Below, piece after piece: positions 17,510-26,370 of a DNA stretch of 64,000 nt (position 1 is its first letter; each line of letters starts with the position of its first letter). Made by a program: the position numbers and the translations under genes. The notes under the pieces were generated by a model. That model had not been told where the DNA came from, ran no database searches, and saw only the letters and a list, made by a program, of their open reading frames with translations. The DNA lies in NCBI GenBank assembly GCA_015060965.1, contig SUXN01000009.1, forward strand, positions 1 through 64,000, read 5' to 3'. Origin of the DNA: Bacteroidales bacterium (GTDB taxonomy: Bacteria > Bacteroidota > Bacteroidia > Bacteroidales > Bacteroidaceae).

Positions 17510-19075
17510 TTATCGGTCAATGTCGGGGATTACGTAATCGAGCGAAGCTCCAATTGTTATGAGGTCGGCAATCTTGCAACCCTTCATTATCTTGTGTGCA
17601 GCGGCAAGCAAGGGAAGGCCTGTCGGGCGGAACTTCAGACGGTAAGGTGTCTTGTCGCCACGGCTCTCGATGAAGACGCTGAACTCTCCACGGGTGCCCT
17701 CTACCGATGCGCTGAAACGGCCCTCGGGCAATTTGATAATGGGCTTTGTCTTGATCTTGTACTCGCCCTCGGGAATATTGTCGATGAGCTGTTCGATTAT
17801 ATGTATCGATTCAAGAATCTCCTCAAGGCGCACTATAAGGCGTGCATAGCAGTCACCTTCGGTGTGCAGTATCTCCTTGAACTCTACCTTGTCATATAAC
17901 GCATAAGGATGACGCTTTCTCACGTCGCAGGCCCAGCCAGAAGCACGTCCTGTGCCGCCTGTTGCACCAAAAGAGATTGCATCCTCACGTGAGAGTACGC
18001 CCACGCCTATTGAGCGGTTGCGGAAAATCACGTTGTTTACAAAAAGGTCGTAATACTCCTTTATCCTCTTCTTCTGGTCATTGCAATACTCCTTTACTTT
18101 TCTTGCGAAATCGGGGGTGATGTCTGCCTGTACTCCACCTATCACATAATAGTTCTGTATGAGTCTTCCGCCGGTGACCTCTTCCATGATGTCAAGGATT
18201 TTCTCACGCTCGCGGAATCCGTATATGAAGCCGGTAATCGCACCCATATCCATTGCCATACATGAATACATGAGCAGGTGCGAGTCAATTCGCTGCAACT
18301 CGTCCATAATGGTACGTATGTATTGCGAGCGGTCGGTAAGCTCAAGGCCCAAGGCTTTTTCCACGCACATACATACCGCGTGACGGTTCTGGTGGGCGCT
18401 CAGATAGTCGAGCCTGTCGCAGAACGGGAGAATCTGCGGATAGGTACGGCTCTCGCACATCTTCTCAATACCGCGGTGTATGTAGCCGCAGCGTATATCA
18501 ACCTTGCGCACCTCCTCGCCTTCAAGGGCAAGGTGAAAGTGCAGCACACCATGGGTGGCAGGGTGCTGGGGGCCGATGTTTATGATGAACTGGTCGTAGT
18601 GGAGTATCTTCAGTTTCTCCACAATCTCGGCCATCTCCTTGTCGTCCTGGATGTCATATTCGCGCTTGAACTCCTCGGCGGGCTCGCTGTTCAGGCGTAC
18701 CGGGTTCAGCTCCTCACTTGCGTCGTAATCCTTACGCAACGGATGGCCTACCCAGTCATTGCGCAGGAACAGGCGTCGCAGGTCGTGGTGCCCTGTGAAC
18801 GCTATTCCGAAAAAGTCGTATACCTCGCGCTCATACAACTCTGCAACCTGCCATATATCGCTGACAGAGGGCAACTGCGGTTTCTCGCGGTCGGTAGTGC
18901 GCACGGCAAGTTCTATGTTCTCGTGTGTCTCGCTGTTCTCGAGTATATATATGGCTCCAAGGCCCTCTTCGCCCCAGTCCATTCCCACAACTTCGCGCAG
19001 AAAGTCCATACCGTTCTTGCGCTGTTCAAGCATGGTGTCGCGGAAATCCTTTATATCTATGAATTTAACCTCCAT
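17510..19075 (-). CDS. nuoCD: NADH-quinone oxidoreductase fused subunits C and D
   Basis: The 521-aa protein fuses NuoC (about 1-155, with YEREVYDFFGI and GHHDLRR) to NuoD (about 160-521). The NuoD quinone-site motif is GPQHPATHG (169-176), and the C-terminus ends YVIPDIDR as expected for the 49-kDa family. The CD fusion is usual in Bacteroidota and several other groups. It forms the peripheral core with NuoB and NuoI at the cytoplasmic face. Confidence 0.95.
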   Translation of the reverse strand: MEVKFIDIKDFRDTMLEQRKNGMDFLREVVGMDWGEEGLGAIYILENSETHENIELAVRTTDREKPQLPSVSDIWQVAELYEREVYDFFGIAFTGHHDLRRLFLRNDWVGHPLRKDYDASEELNPVRLNSEPAEEFKREYDIQDDKEMAEIVEKLKILHYDQFIINIGPQHPATHGVLHFHLALEGEEVRKVDIRCGYIHRGIEKMCESRTYPQILPFCDRLDYLSAHQNRHAVCMCVEKALGLELTDRSQYIRTIMDELQRIDSHLLMYSCMAMDMGAITGFIYGFREREKILDIMEEVTGGRLIQNYYVIGGVQADITPDFARKVKEYCNDQKKRIKEYYDLFVNNVIFRNRSIGVGVLSREDAISFGATGGTGRASGWACDVRKRHPYALYDKVEFKEILHTEGDCYARLIVRLEEILESIHIIEQLIDNIPEGEYKIKTKPIIKLPEGRFSASVEGTRGEFSVFIESRGDKTPYRLKFRPTGLPLLAAAHKIMKGCKIADLITIGASLDYVIPDIDR

Positions 19076-19080
19076 CTCTG

Positions 19081-19719
19081 CTACTGTTTTTTCTCATCCC
19101 CGATGGGGTGGTTGGTTACGATTATCGGCTCAGACGGCAAGTGCTTCCTCTCCTGATGCCTGTTCTTGCCTCCGAAGAATTTCTCTACCTTCACTTTGCG
19201 CTGTAGCTGCATCATACCGTACAGTATCGCTTCGGGACGTGGCGGGCATCCGGGGATGTACACATCGACAGGTATTATCTTGTCAATGCCGTTGAGTACG
19301 TGGTATGAGTCCTTGAAGGGGCCACCGCTGATGGCACATCCGCCTACTGCGACCACATATTTGGGCTCTGCCATCTGGTCATAAAGACGCTTTAGTACAG
19401 GTGCCATCTTGTGGGTTATCGTGCCGGCACACATTATAAGGTCGGCCTGACGTGGCGAGTTACGTGTCACCTCAAAACCGAAACGCGCAAAGTCGTATCT
19501 TGCAGCGCCTACTGACATGAACTCGATTCCGCAACAGCTGGTGGCGAAAGTAAGTGACCACAATGAATTGCTGCGGCCCCAGTTGATGAGGTCATCAAGC
19601 TTACCCAGGACAACATTCGTGCGCTCCTTGTTTATCTCGGCAATCATTGCCTCAAGCGTCTCGTTGTCCTTGAACTCCTCGTAAGGGATAGATTTTATCT
19701 TTGGTCTATTTATTTCCAT
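19081..19719 (-). CDS. nuoB: NADH-quinone oxidoreductase subunit B (cluster N2)
   Basis: The 212-aa protein contains the tandem-cysteine ligand set of cluster N2: Cys62, Cys63, Cys128 and Cys158 ([25 protein letters not shown]). N2 donates electrons to quinone. The extended C-terminal tail is charged. The start overlaps the end of nuoA by 10 bases, so translational coupling is likely. Confidence 0.95.
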   Translation of the reverse strand: MEINRPKIKSIPYEEFKDNETLEAMIAEINKERTNVVLGKLDDLINWGRSNSLWSLTFATSCCGIEFMSVGAARYDFARFGFEVTRNSPRQADLIMCAGTITHKMAPVLKRLYDQMAEPKYVVAVGGCAISGGPFKDSYHVLNGIDKIIPVDVYIPGCPPRPEAILYGMMQLQRKVKVEKFFGGKNRHQERKHLPSEPIIVTNHPIGDEKKQ

Positions 19720-20060
19720 TCAAGTGCGTTTTTGCGCCAAGCGTATGCAAGGCCGAGTATAAGAAATGAGAGGAAAAACAACACGCCTACAAGAGCTTTC
19801 ATTCCTAACTCCTGGACAATGGTGGCCCATGGGAACAGGAATACAGCCTCGATGTCGAACATGAGGAAGAGGATTGCGAAAAGATAGTATCCGGCCTTGA
19901 AGTGTATCCAAGTGGAGCCTTGTGTGGGGATACCGCATTCGTAAGTCTCGCCTTTCTGTCTGTTGAAAGTGCGTGGTGAAATCCACCTCGTAATTATCAT
20001 AACCATAGCCACAAAGGCAATGGATGCGATAACTATCGCAAAGAGCATTACCAGATTCAT
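19710..20060 (-). CDS. nuoA: NADH-quinone oxidoreductase subunit A
   Basis: The 116-aa protein has three membrane helices and the conserved loop [10 protein letters not shown] (the ECG motif, near residue 41), which contacts the quinone channel. The acidic [13 protein letters not shown] segment is also characteristic. It is the first gene of the operon, with a roughly 170-base leader from the promoter at 20238-20245. Confidence 0.94.
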   Translation of the reverse strand: MNLVMLFAIVIASIAFVAMVMIITRWISPRTFNRQKGETYECGIPTQGSTWIHFKAGYYLFAILFLMFDIEAVFLFPWATIVQELGMKALVGVLFFLSFLILGLAYAWRKNALEWK

Positions 20061-20237
20061 ATATTAGAAACTATTTAAATTTAAAAAAAATAATCTCGTT
20101 GAAACCGTATCGTTTGTTTCGCGATACAAGTTCAAAAAGTCTTTTGAAAATTATAAGTTCTTTTGTTGTAAGGCGTTGCGTGGAGAGCTCCTTTCGGGGA
20201 CAGTCGAGATGACGTTCTGCCTTTGTTTTTGACCGTG

Positions 20238-20245
20238 CAAACTTA
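20238..20245 (-). promoter_or_regulatory. -7 box of the nuo operon
   Basis: On the minus strand this reads TAAGTTTG, an exact TAnnTTTG. Transcription would start near 20232, leaving about 170 bases of leader before nuoA. The leader is not clearly structured to the eye. A TTTGG at 20271-20275 (minus strand) is 25 bases upstream, longer than the usual spacing. Confidence 0.65.
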
Positions 20246-20309
20246 CAAAAAATATTAGGCGGGGTGGATGCCAAAAAAGAAATATTTTTAAATTCTTTTT
20301 GCTTTTAAC

Positions 20310-21083
20310 TTAGTTTAAAACCGCATCGAGCATCATCATAAGTGTAAAACCCACGGCAAAGCATATTGTTCCGATGTTGCTGTGCTTGCCTTGTTGGGAC
20401 GACGGTATCAATTCCTCAACTACAACATACAACATTGCGCCTGCTGCGAAAGCGAGCAGAGGTGGCATCGCTCCGTTGCTGTCGTTCAGGAATAGCATTG
20501 TGGCAATTGCAGCAACAGGCTCTACAAGTCCTGACAACGCTCCCATGACGAATGCCTTCGTTTTGCTTTTCCCCTCGCCGTGGAGCGGGATTGAGATTAT
20601 TGCACCCTCGGGGATGTTCTGTATAGCCATACCTATCGAAAGGGCAAGTGCGCCGGCGATAGTGAGGCTTGTGCTGCCGCTCATCACTCCCGAGAATACT
20701 ACTCCGACAGCCATTCCCTCGGGGATGTTGTGCAGGGCCACAGCAAGTATCATTTTTGTGGAGCGTGAGAGTGAGGATTTCGGGCCTTCCGGGGTGTTGC
20801 TGTCGCTGTGTTGGTGAGGAATCACTGTGTCGAGCAGCAATAGGAAACCCATGCCGGCAAGGAATCCTGCTATAACGGGCCAGTTGTCGGCCAATCCTTC
20901 GCCTGTCTGTTCAAGCGCCGGTTGCAGCAGCGACCAAAAGCTGGCTGCAACCATGATACCCGATGCAAATCCCAGCATCGCGTTGTTTGTCAGTTGTGAT
21001 ATCCTGTCTCTTATGAGAAAAACCAGTGCAGCACCTAATGCGGTACCTGCCAATGGTATTGTGAGTCCTATGAAAAGTTCCAT
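20310..21083 (-). CDS. ZIP-family divalent metal transporter
   Basis: The 257-aa membrane protein has about eight hydrophobic segments. It has the paired ZIP metal-site helices HNIPEGMAVG (about 117-126) and IQNIPEGAII (about 153-162), a His-containing cytoplasmic loop (HQHSD near 90) and VVEELIPSS near the end. It belongs to the GufA/ZupT-like branch and probably imports Zn(II) or another divalent metal. It is monocistronic, divergent from purL, with its own -7 box at 21141-21148. Metal specificity cannot be read from the sequence. Confidence 0.88.
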   Translation of the reverse strand: MELFIGLTIPLAGTALGAALVFLIRDRISQLTNNAMLGFASGIMVAASFWSLLQPALEQTGEGLADNWPVIAGFLAGMGFLLLLDTVIPHQHSDSNTPEGPKSSLSRSTKMILAVALHNIPEGMAVGVVFSGVMSGSTSLTIAGALALSIGMAIQNIPEGAIISIPLHGEGKSKTKAFVMGALSGLVEPVAAIATMLFLNDSNGAMPPLLAFAAGAMLYVVVEELIPSSQQGKHSNIGTICFAVGFTLMMMLDAVLN

Positions 21084-21140
21084 TTTATCGTATGTTTTCG
21101 TTAAAGTGCAGTTTCATCACGCATGGGCGTGGATTGACTG

Positions 21141-21148
21141 CAAATTTA
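21141..21148 (-). promoter_or_regulatory. -7 box of the ZIP transporter gene
   Basis: The minus strand reads TAAATTTG, an exact TAnnTTTG, 57 bases upstream of the ATG. No clear metalloregulator operator was seen around it. Confidence 0.55.
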
Positions 21149-21242
21149 TGAAATAATTGTTTAAAACAGCTCTGTACATGAATAATAATGTTGCATCCGA
21201 ACAAATGTTTCCCAATATTGCCTTAAAATCATTTTTTATGGT

Positions 21243-21250
21243 TATCTTTG
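21243..21250 (+). promoter_or_regulatory. Distal -7 box upstream of purL
   Basis: TATCTTTG matches the consensus, with ATTG 22 bases upstream at 21217-21220. A small inverted repeat GCGCTAAAGCGC follows at once (21251-21262). Confidence 0.5.
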
Positions 21251-21328
21251 CGCTAAAGCGCGAAAATAGGCTGCACACGCTGTGAGAAATCATTGAAATA
21301 AGTTTCATATTTCTCGCTCGTTTGCTGC

Positions 21329-21336
21329 TATCTTTG
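21329..21336 (+). promoter_or_regulatory. Proximal -7 box upstream of purL
   Basis: A second exact TATCTTTG gives a start near 21343, just before the two leader hairpins at 21345-21390. One of these two promoter-like sites, or both, could drive purL. Confidence 0.6.
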
Positions 21337-21344
21337 CATTATTA

Positions 21345-21390
21345 TGTGCGCATGCATCATGCGCACACGTCCGCGATGATATTGTCGCGG
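21345..21390 (+). promoter_or_regulatory. Two-hairpin 5' leader of purL
   Basis: A 10-bp stem (21345-21354 with 21358-21367, 3-base loop) is followed three bases later by a 6-bp stem (21371-21376 with 21385-21390, 8-base loop). Both lie between the proximal promoter and the ATG at 21436. They may stabilise the mRNA or regulate it. No purine-riboswitch core was recognised. Confidence 0.5.
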
Positions 21391-21435
21391 GCTTATCACT
21401 CAACCGATTACAATAAAACATAAAATAAATCATCT

Positions 21436-24400
21436 ATGATCTACTTTTTCAGTACACCTGCCGGTTCGGTTATCGCAACTCAGGCAAACGGCACTTTGAC
21501 AACTGCCGACATTGAAAAACTTTGTTGGCTCTACGGCGAGGCAACTCCCGTTGAGAGCGAGGTGATGGGGGGCTTCTTCATCGGTCCTCGTCGTGAAATG
21601 ATTACTCCTTGGAGTACCAATGCAGTGGAAATCACCCAGAATATGGGTCTTACAGGCATTGCCCGCATAGAGGAGTATTTTGCAGTGAAGGACGAGAATG
21701 CAGAGTATGACCCCATGTTGCAGCGTATGTACCGTGGTCTTGACCAGAACATATTCACTGTCGATATCCAGCCAAAGCCAATCGAGTTCATCGAGGACCT
21801 CGACAGCTATAACGAGCAGGAGGGTCTTGCACTTTCAAAAGAGGAGATTGACTATCTGCACCGTGTTGAGGGCGAACTCGGCCGCAAGTTGACCGATAGC
21901 GAGGTGTTCGGCTTTGCGCAGATCAACTCGGAGCACTGTCGCCACAAGATTTTCGGCGGAACATTCATCATCGACGGCGAGGAGATGCCTTCATCACTCT
22001 TTGCGATGATAAAGCGCACCACCAACGAGAACCGCAACAGCATCATTTCTGCTTACAAGGACAATGTGGCTTTTGCTCAGGGTCCTGTTGTAGAGCAGTT
22101 TGCTCCGGCTGACCACTCAATCCCCGACTATTTCGTAATCAAGGATATCGAGACTGTCATCTCTCTCAAGGCCGAGACTCATAACTTCCCTACAACTGTT
22201 GAGCCTTTCAATGGTGCTTCAACCGGTACCGGAGGTGAGATCCGCGACCGTATGGGTGGCGGTAAGGGTTCATGGCCCATCGCAGGTACAGCTGTTTATA
22301 TGACATCTTATCCACGCACATACAACGACCGCAAGTGGGAGGAGGTCCTCCCCGTGCGCAAGTGGCTCTATCAGACACCTGAACAGATTCTTACAAAGGC
22401 ATCGAACGGTGCTTCGGACTTCGGTAACAAGTTCGGTCAGCCGCTTATCTGCGGTTCTGTGCTTACTTTCGAGCACAAGGAGAACGATGAGGTATACGGT
22501 TACGACAAGGTAATCATGCTTGCCGGCGGTGTTGGCTACGGTACACGCCGCGACTGCCTCAAGGGCGCTCCCGAGAAGGGCAACAAGGTGATTGTGATGG
22601 GTGGTGACAACTACCGCATCGGTCTTGGCGGCGGTTCTGTGTCTTCGGTTGATACAGGCCGTTACTCATCGGGTATCGAGCTCAATGCAGTACAACGTGC
22701 GAATGCCGAGATGCAGAAGCGTGCATACAATGTCGTACGTGCTCTCTGCGAGGATGATACAAACCCTGTAGTTTCAATCCATGACCACGGTTCAGCAGGT
22801 CATGTGAACTGTCTCTCGGAGCTTGTTGAGGAGTGTGGCGGTCTCATCAATATGGCAAATCTGCCTGTCGGTGACAGCACCCTGTCGGCAAAGGAGATCA
22901 TTGCCAACGAGTCACAGGAGCGTATGGGCTTGCTCATCAAGGAGGATGCAATCGAGTATGTACGCAAGGTGGCAGAGCGTGAGCGTGCTCCAATGTATGT
23001 TGTCGGTGAGACAACCGGTGATGCACGTTTCGCATTCGAGCAGGCCGACGGCAAGCGTCCGTTCGACCTCTCAGTAAGCCAGATGTTCGGTTCTTCTCCA
23101 AAGACATATATGGTCGACAAGACTGTGGAGCGTCACTACAAGGATGCAGAGTATGACGAGGTGAACATTGAGGAATACCTTACAGATGTACTCCGTCTTG
23201 AGGCGGTTGCTTGTAAGGACTGGTTGACAAACAAGGTCGACCGCTCCGTAACCGGTAAGATTGCACGCCAGCAGTGCCAGGGTGAAATCCAGCTCCCGTT
23301 GAGCGATTGCGGTGTGGTAACACTCGACTACCGTGGTCGGAAGGGTATCGCTACATCAATCGGTCATGCGCCTCAGGCCGGTCTTGCCGATCCTGCAAAG
23401 GGTTCTGTGCTTGCCGTTTCCGAGGCTCTTACAAATATAGCTCTTGCTCCGCTTGCAAACGGCATCAAGAGTATCTCCCTCAGTGCAAACTGGATGTGGC
23501 CTTGCCGCTCACAGGAGGGTGAGGATGCACGTCTCTACCGCGGTGTTGAGGCTTTGAGCGACTTCTGCTGTGCACTCAAGATAAATGTCCCCACAGGTAA
23601 GGACTCTCTCTCAATGACACAGAAGTATCCCGACGGTACAAAGGTCATCAGCCCGGGTACAGTGATTGTATCTGCCGGTGGCGAGGTTTCCGATGTACGC
23701 AAGGTGGTTTCTCCTGTTATGGTCAACGAGCCGAAGAGTGCATTCTATCACATAGACTTCAGTTTCGACCATTTGCGTCTGGGTGGTTCGGCATTCGCAC
23801 AGACCCGCAACTGTATTGGTGACGATGTTCCTACAGTTGCCAACCCAGAGTATTTCGCCGAGGCATTCGATGCTGTACAGCAGCTTGTGAAGGAGGGTCT
23901 TGTCATGGCCGGTCACGACGTCTCTGCCGGTGGTCTCATCACAACACTCCTTGAGATGTGCTTCGCCAATACAACAGGCGGTATGGAGATAGACCTCAAC
24001 AATGTCGTTGAGAAGGATATCGTGAAACTTCTCTTCGCCGAGAATCCTGCATTGGTTATCCAGGTTGCCGACAAGGACAAGTGCCGCATGCAGCAGATTC
24101 TTGATGAGGCGGGTATCTGTTTCGTTAAGATAGGTACTCCTTGCGAGAAACGTCATATAGCAGTTGCCAAGGATAAGCGTACACGTCTGTTCGACATCGA
24201 GCACTACCGCGATGTATGGTTCGACAGCTCTTACCTTATGGACCTCAAGCAGAGCTTCAACGGCTGTGCAAGCGAGCGTCTGAAGAATTACAAGAACCAG
24301 CCTCTGCGTTTCCGTCTGCCGGCACGTTTCAACGGTATGCTCTCAAGCTACGGAATGTCGGCCGACCGCCGCGAGAAGTCCGGCGTACGCGCTGCCATAA

Positions 24401-25137
24401 TCCGCGAGAAGGGTACCAACGGCGAGCGTGAGATGGCTTATGCAATGCACCTCGCAGGCTTTGACGTGAAGGATGTTACAATGACCGACCTTATCAGCGG
24501 CCGCGAGACACTCGACGAGGTGAACTTCATCGTATTCTGCGGTGGATTCTCCAACTCTGACGTTCTCGGTTCAGCCAAGGGTTGGGCAGGTGGCTTCCTC
24601 TTCAATCCAAAGGCAAAGGCTGCGCTTGACCGTTTCTACCAGCGTGAGGATACTCTCTCACTCGGTATATGCAACGGTTGCCAGCTGATGATGGAGCTTA
24701 ACCTTATCAATCCTGAGTATGCCGAGCGCGGACGTATGCTCCACAACAACTCGCACAAGTTCGAGTCTTCGTTCGTAGGCGTGAATATACCGCAGAACAA
24801 CAGCGTTCTCTTCGGTTCTCTATCAAACAGCCGTCTGGGTGTTTGGGTTGCCCACGGTGAGGGTAAGTTCTCTCTTCCATACGAGGTCGAGAAGTACAAC
24901 ATAGTTGCACAGTATGCATACGAGGGCTATCCTGCGAACCCCAACGGTTCGGACTATAATGTAGCAGCTCTTGCAAGCGCTGACGGCCGTCACGTGGCAA
25001 TGATGCCTCACCCAGAGCGTGCTATCTTCCCATGGCAGTGTGCTACTTATCCGGCAGACCACATCGCTGATGATGTTACTCCATGGATTGAGATATTCCG
25101 CAATGCTTACAATTGGGTAAATGAAAAGATAAAATGA
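21436..25137 (+). CDS. purL: Phosphoribosylformylglycinamidine synthase, single-chain
   Basis: The 1233-aa large-type PurL converts FGAR, glutamine and ATP to FGAM in purine synthesis. It joins the synthase halves (HSEHCRHKIF near 155; ETHNFPTTVEPFNGASTGTGGEIRD near 250) to a C-terminal class-I glutamine amidotransferase domain. The nucleophile is Cys1079 (GICNGCQ), and the partner residues are His1192 and Glu1194 in HPERAIFPW. The length fits the proteobacterial and Bacteroidota large type, so no separate purQ/purS is needed. Two promoter-like boxes and a hairpin leader precede it, and a long imperfect hairpin follows. Confidence 0.95.
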   Translation: MIYFFSTPAGSVIATQANGTLTTADIEKLCWLYGEATPVESEVMGGFFIGPRREMITPWSTNAVEITQNMGLTGIARIEEYFAVKDENAEYDPMLQRMYRGLDQNIFTVDIQPKPIEFIEDLDSYNEQEGLALSKEEIDYLHRVEGELGRKLTDSEVFGFAQINSEHCRHKIFGGTFIIDGEEMPSSLFAMIKRTTNENRNSIISAYKDNVAFAQGPVVEQFAPADHSIPDYFVIKDIETVISLKAETHNFPTTVEPFNGASTGTGGEIRDRMGGGKGSWPIAGTAVYMTSYPRTYNDRKWEEVLPVRKWLYQTPEQILTKASNGASDFGNKFGQPLICGSVLTFEHKENDEVYGYDKVIMLAGGVGYGTRRDCLKGAPEKGNKVIVMGGDNYRIGLGGGSVSSVDTGRYSSGIELNAVQRANAEMQKRAYNVVRALCEDDTNPVVSIHDHGSAGHVNCLSELVEECGGLINMANLPVGDSTLSAKEIIANESQERMGLLIKEDAIEYVRKVAERERAPMYVVGETTGDARFAFEQADGKRPFDLSVSQMFGSSPKTYMVDKTVERHYKDAEYDEVNIEEYLTDVLRLEAVACKDWLTNKVDRSVTGKIARQQCQGEIQLPLSDCGVVTLDYRGRKGIATSIGHAPQAGLADPAKGSVLAVSEALTNIALAPLANGIKSISLSANWMWPCRSQEGEDARLYRGVEALSDFCCALKINVPTGKDSLSMTQKYPDGTKVISPGTVIVSAGGEVSDVRKVVSPVMVNEPKSAFYHIDFSFDHLRLGGSAFAQTRNCIGDDVPTVANPEYFAEAFDAVQQLVKEGLVMAGHDVSAGGLITTLLEMCFANTTGGMEIDLNNVVEKDIVKLLFAENPALVIQVADKDKCRMQQILDEAGICFVKIGTPCEKRHIAVAKDKRTRLFDIEHYRDVWFDSSYLMDLKQSFNGCASERLKNYKNQPLRFRLPARFNGMLSSYGMSADRREKSGVRAAIIREKGTNGEREMAYAMHLAGFDVKDVTMTDLISGRETLDEVNFIVFCGGFSNSDVLGSAKGWAGGFLFNPKAKAALDRFYQREDTLSLGICNGCQLMMELNLINPEYAERGRMLHNNSHKFESSFVGVNIPQNNSVLFGSLSNSRLGVWVAHGEGKFSLPYEVEKYNIVAQYAYEGYPANPNGSDYNVAALASADGRHVAMMPHPERAIFPWQCATYPADHIADDVTPWIEIFRNAYNWVNEKIK

Positions 25138-25146
25138 TAAAGTAAA

Positions 25147-25220
25147 TTAAGGGCTATTAAGGGGGATTAAGGAGCATTAATGTGCTTTAGTCCTCCTTAA
25201 TTCTCTTTATTGGCCTTTAA
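25147..25220. repeat. 74-base imperfect palindrome after purL, same repeat family as the 26.4-27.0 kb element
   Basis: The arms 25147-25183 and 25184-25220 pair along nearly their whole length, with about three mismatches and several positions that would be G-U in RNA. The sequence is built from ATTAAGG-type decamers like those bordering the four-helix-bundle gene 1.2 kb downstream. It can act as the purL terminator, but its likeness to those borders suggests a solo repeat or miniature element. Confidence 0.7.
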
Positions 25221-25236
25221 ATTTTAATCTATTACA

Positions 25237-25782
25237 ATGGCGACATCACTCTTTAAACTGTTCACGACATTCTTTCGCATAGGACTCTTTACCTTTGGCG
25301 GAGGCTATGCTATGATTCCGCTCATCGAGCATGATGTGGTGGAGAAGAACGGATGGCTCAGGAAGGATGAGTTTCTTGACCTGTTGGCAGTGGCGCAGTC
25401 GGCTCCAGGCGTCTTTGCCGTAAATATGGCTGTGTTCGTCGGCTATAAGTTGCGTGGCAAACGTGGAGCATTGGCGGCTTCTTTCGGTTGTGTGCTGCCT
25501 TCGGTTGTAATAATACTGTTGATAGCTCTTTTCTTCCGCCGCTTCCGTCATATTGAGGTGGTGAACAACATCTTCATGGGTATAAGGCCGGTTGTGGTGG
25601 CACTGATAGCAGTACCGGTGTTCAATGTTGCGAAGAGTGCAAGATTGGGGTGGAGTACCGTGTGGATTCCTGTCGTGGCAGCCTTCCTGATAGTCGCTTT
25701 GGGAGTATCTCCGATATATGTGATAATAGTTGCCGGTGTTGCAGGTTATGTTTGGGGTAGAATGGGGAGGGACAAGGCATGA
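25237..25782 (+). CDS. chrA: Chromate transporter, N-terminal-type half
   Basis: The 181-aa membrane protein is a single CHR domain. The family signature FTFGGGYAMIPLIEHDVV is at about 18-35, and AQSAPGVFAVNMAVFVGYKLRG near 52-73. Short CHR proteins work as pairs of oppositely oriented halves. The second half follows with a 4-base ATGA overlap, so the pair is translationally coupled. The family exports chromate or related oxyanions, but physiological substrates in gut Bacteroidales are not established. Confidence 0.87.
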   Translation: MATSLFKLFTTFFRIGLFTFGGGYAMIPLIEHDVVEKNGWLRKDEFLDLLAVAQSAPGVFAVNMAVFVGYKLRGKRGALAASFGCVLPSVVIILLIALFFRRFRHIEVVNNIFMGIRPVVVALIAVPVFNVAKSARLGWSTVWIPVVAAFLIVALGVSPIYVIIVAGVAGYVWGRMGRDKA

Positions 25783-26369
25783 TGATTTTTATTGAACTCT
25801 TTTATACGTTCCTCAAGATAGGTCTTTTCTCCTTCGGTGGGGGGTATGGGATGCTGTCCGTTATACAGGGTGAGGTTGTTGCCCGTCACGGGTGGCTCAC
25901 TGCAGCCGAGTTTACCGATATTGTGGCAATAAGCCAGATGACACCGGGTCCCATAGGTATAAACTCCGCAACTTATGTAGGATACACGGCGGTGTTGAAT
26001 GCAACGGGCTCGGAGCTGTTTGCCGTTGTTGGTTCTCTTGTGGCTTCATTTGCCGTGATGCTCCCGTCGATTGTGCTGATGCTTATTGTAAGCCGTTACT
26101 TTATGAAATACAGCAAGCACCCCTCTGTTGAGGCTGTGTTCAAATGCCTGCGTCCTGCGGTGGTGGGATTGATTGCTTCGGCAGCGCTGTTGCTGATGAC
26201 AGAAGAGAACTTCGGCTCGCCTGTAGGGTCGCCTTTGCAGTTCTGGGTGAGTGTAGCACTGTTTGTCGCGGCTTTTGTAGCTATGAAGTTCTTCAAGGTA
26301 AGCCCTATTCTCATTCTTCTCCTTGCCGGTGTTTTCGGTGGGGTTTTCTATGGGGTTGCAGGAGAGTGA
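25779..26369 (+). CDS. Chromate transporter, second half
   Basis: The 196-aa CHR-domain protein has the parallel signature FSFGGGYGMLSVIQGEVV and ISQMTPGPIGINSATYVGY. It overlaps the preceding half by 4 bases (ATGA), with an alternative in-frame ATG one codon on. Six or so hydrophobic segments are visible. Together the halves form the equivalent of one full-length ChrA. The stop codon directly abuts the tandem GGTTATTAAG decamers. Confidence 0.87.
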   Translation: MMIFIELFYTFLKIGLFSFGGGYGMLSVIQGEVVARHGWLTAAEFTDIVAISQMTPGPIGINSATYVGYTAVLNATGSELFAVVGSLVASFAVMLPSIVLMLIVSRYFMKYSKHPSVEAVFKCLRPAVVGLIASAALLLMTEENFGSPVGSPLQFWVSVALFVAAFVAMKFFKVSPILILLLAGVFGGVFYGVAGE

Positions 26370-26370
26370 G

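Noticed and set aside
20071-20274. 67-aa reading frame upstream of nuoA on the minus strand
   Set aside because: It spans the nuo -7 box and has no sensible start or protein-like composition; taken as leader sequence.
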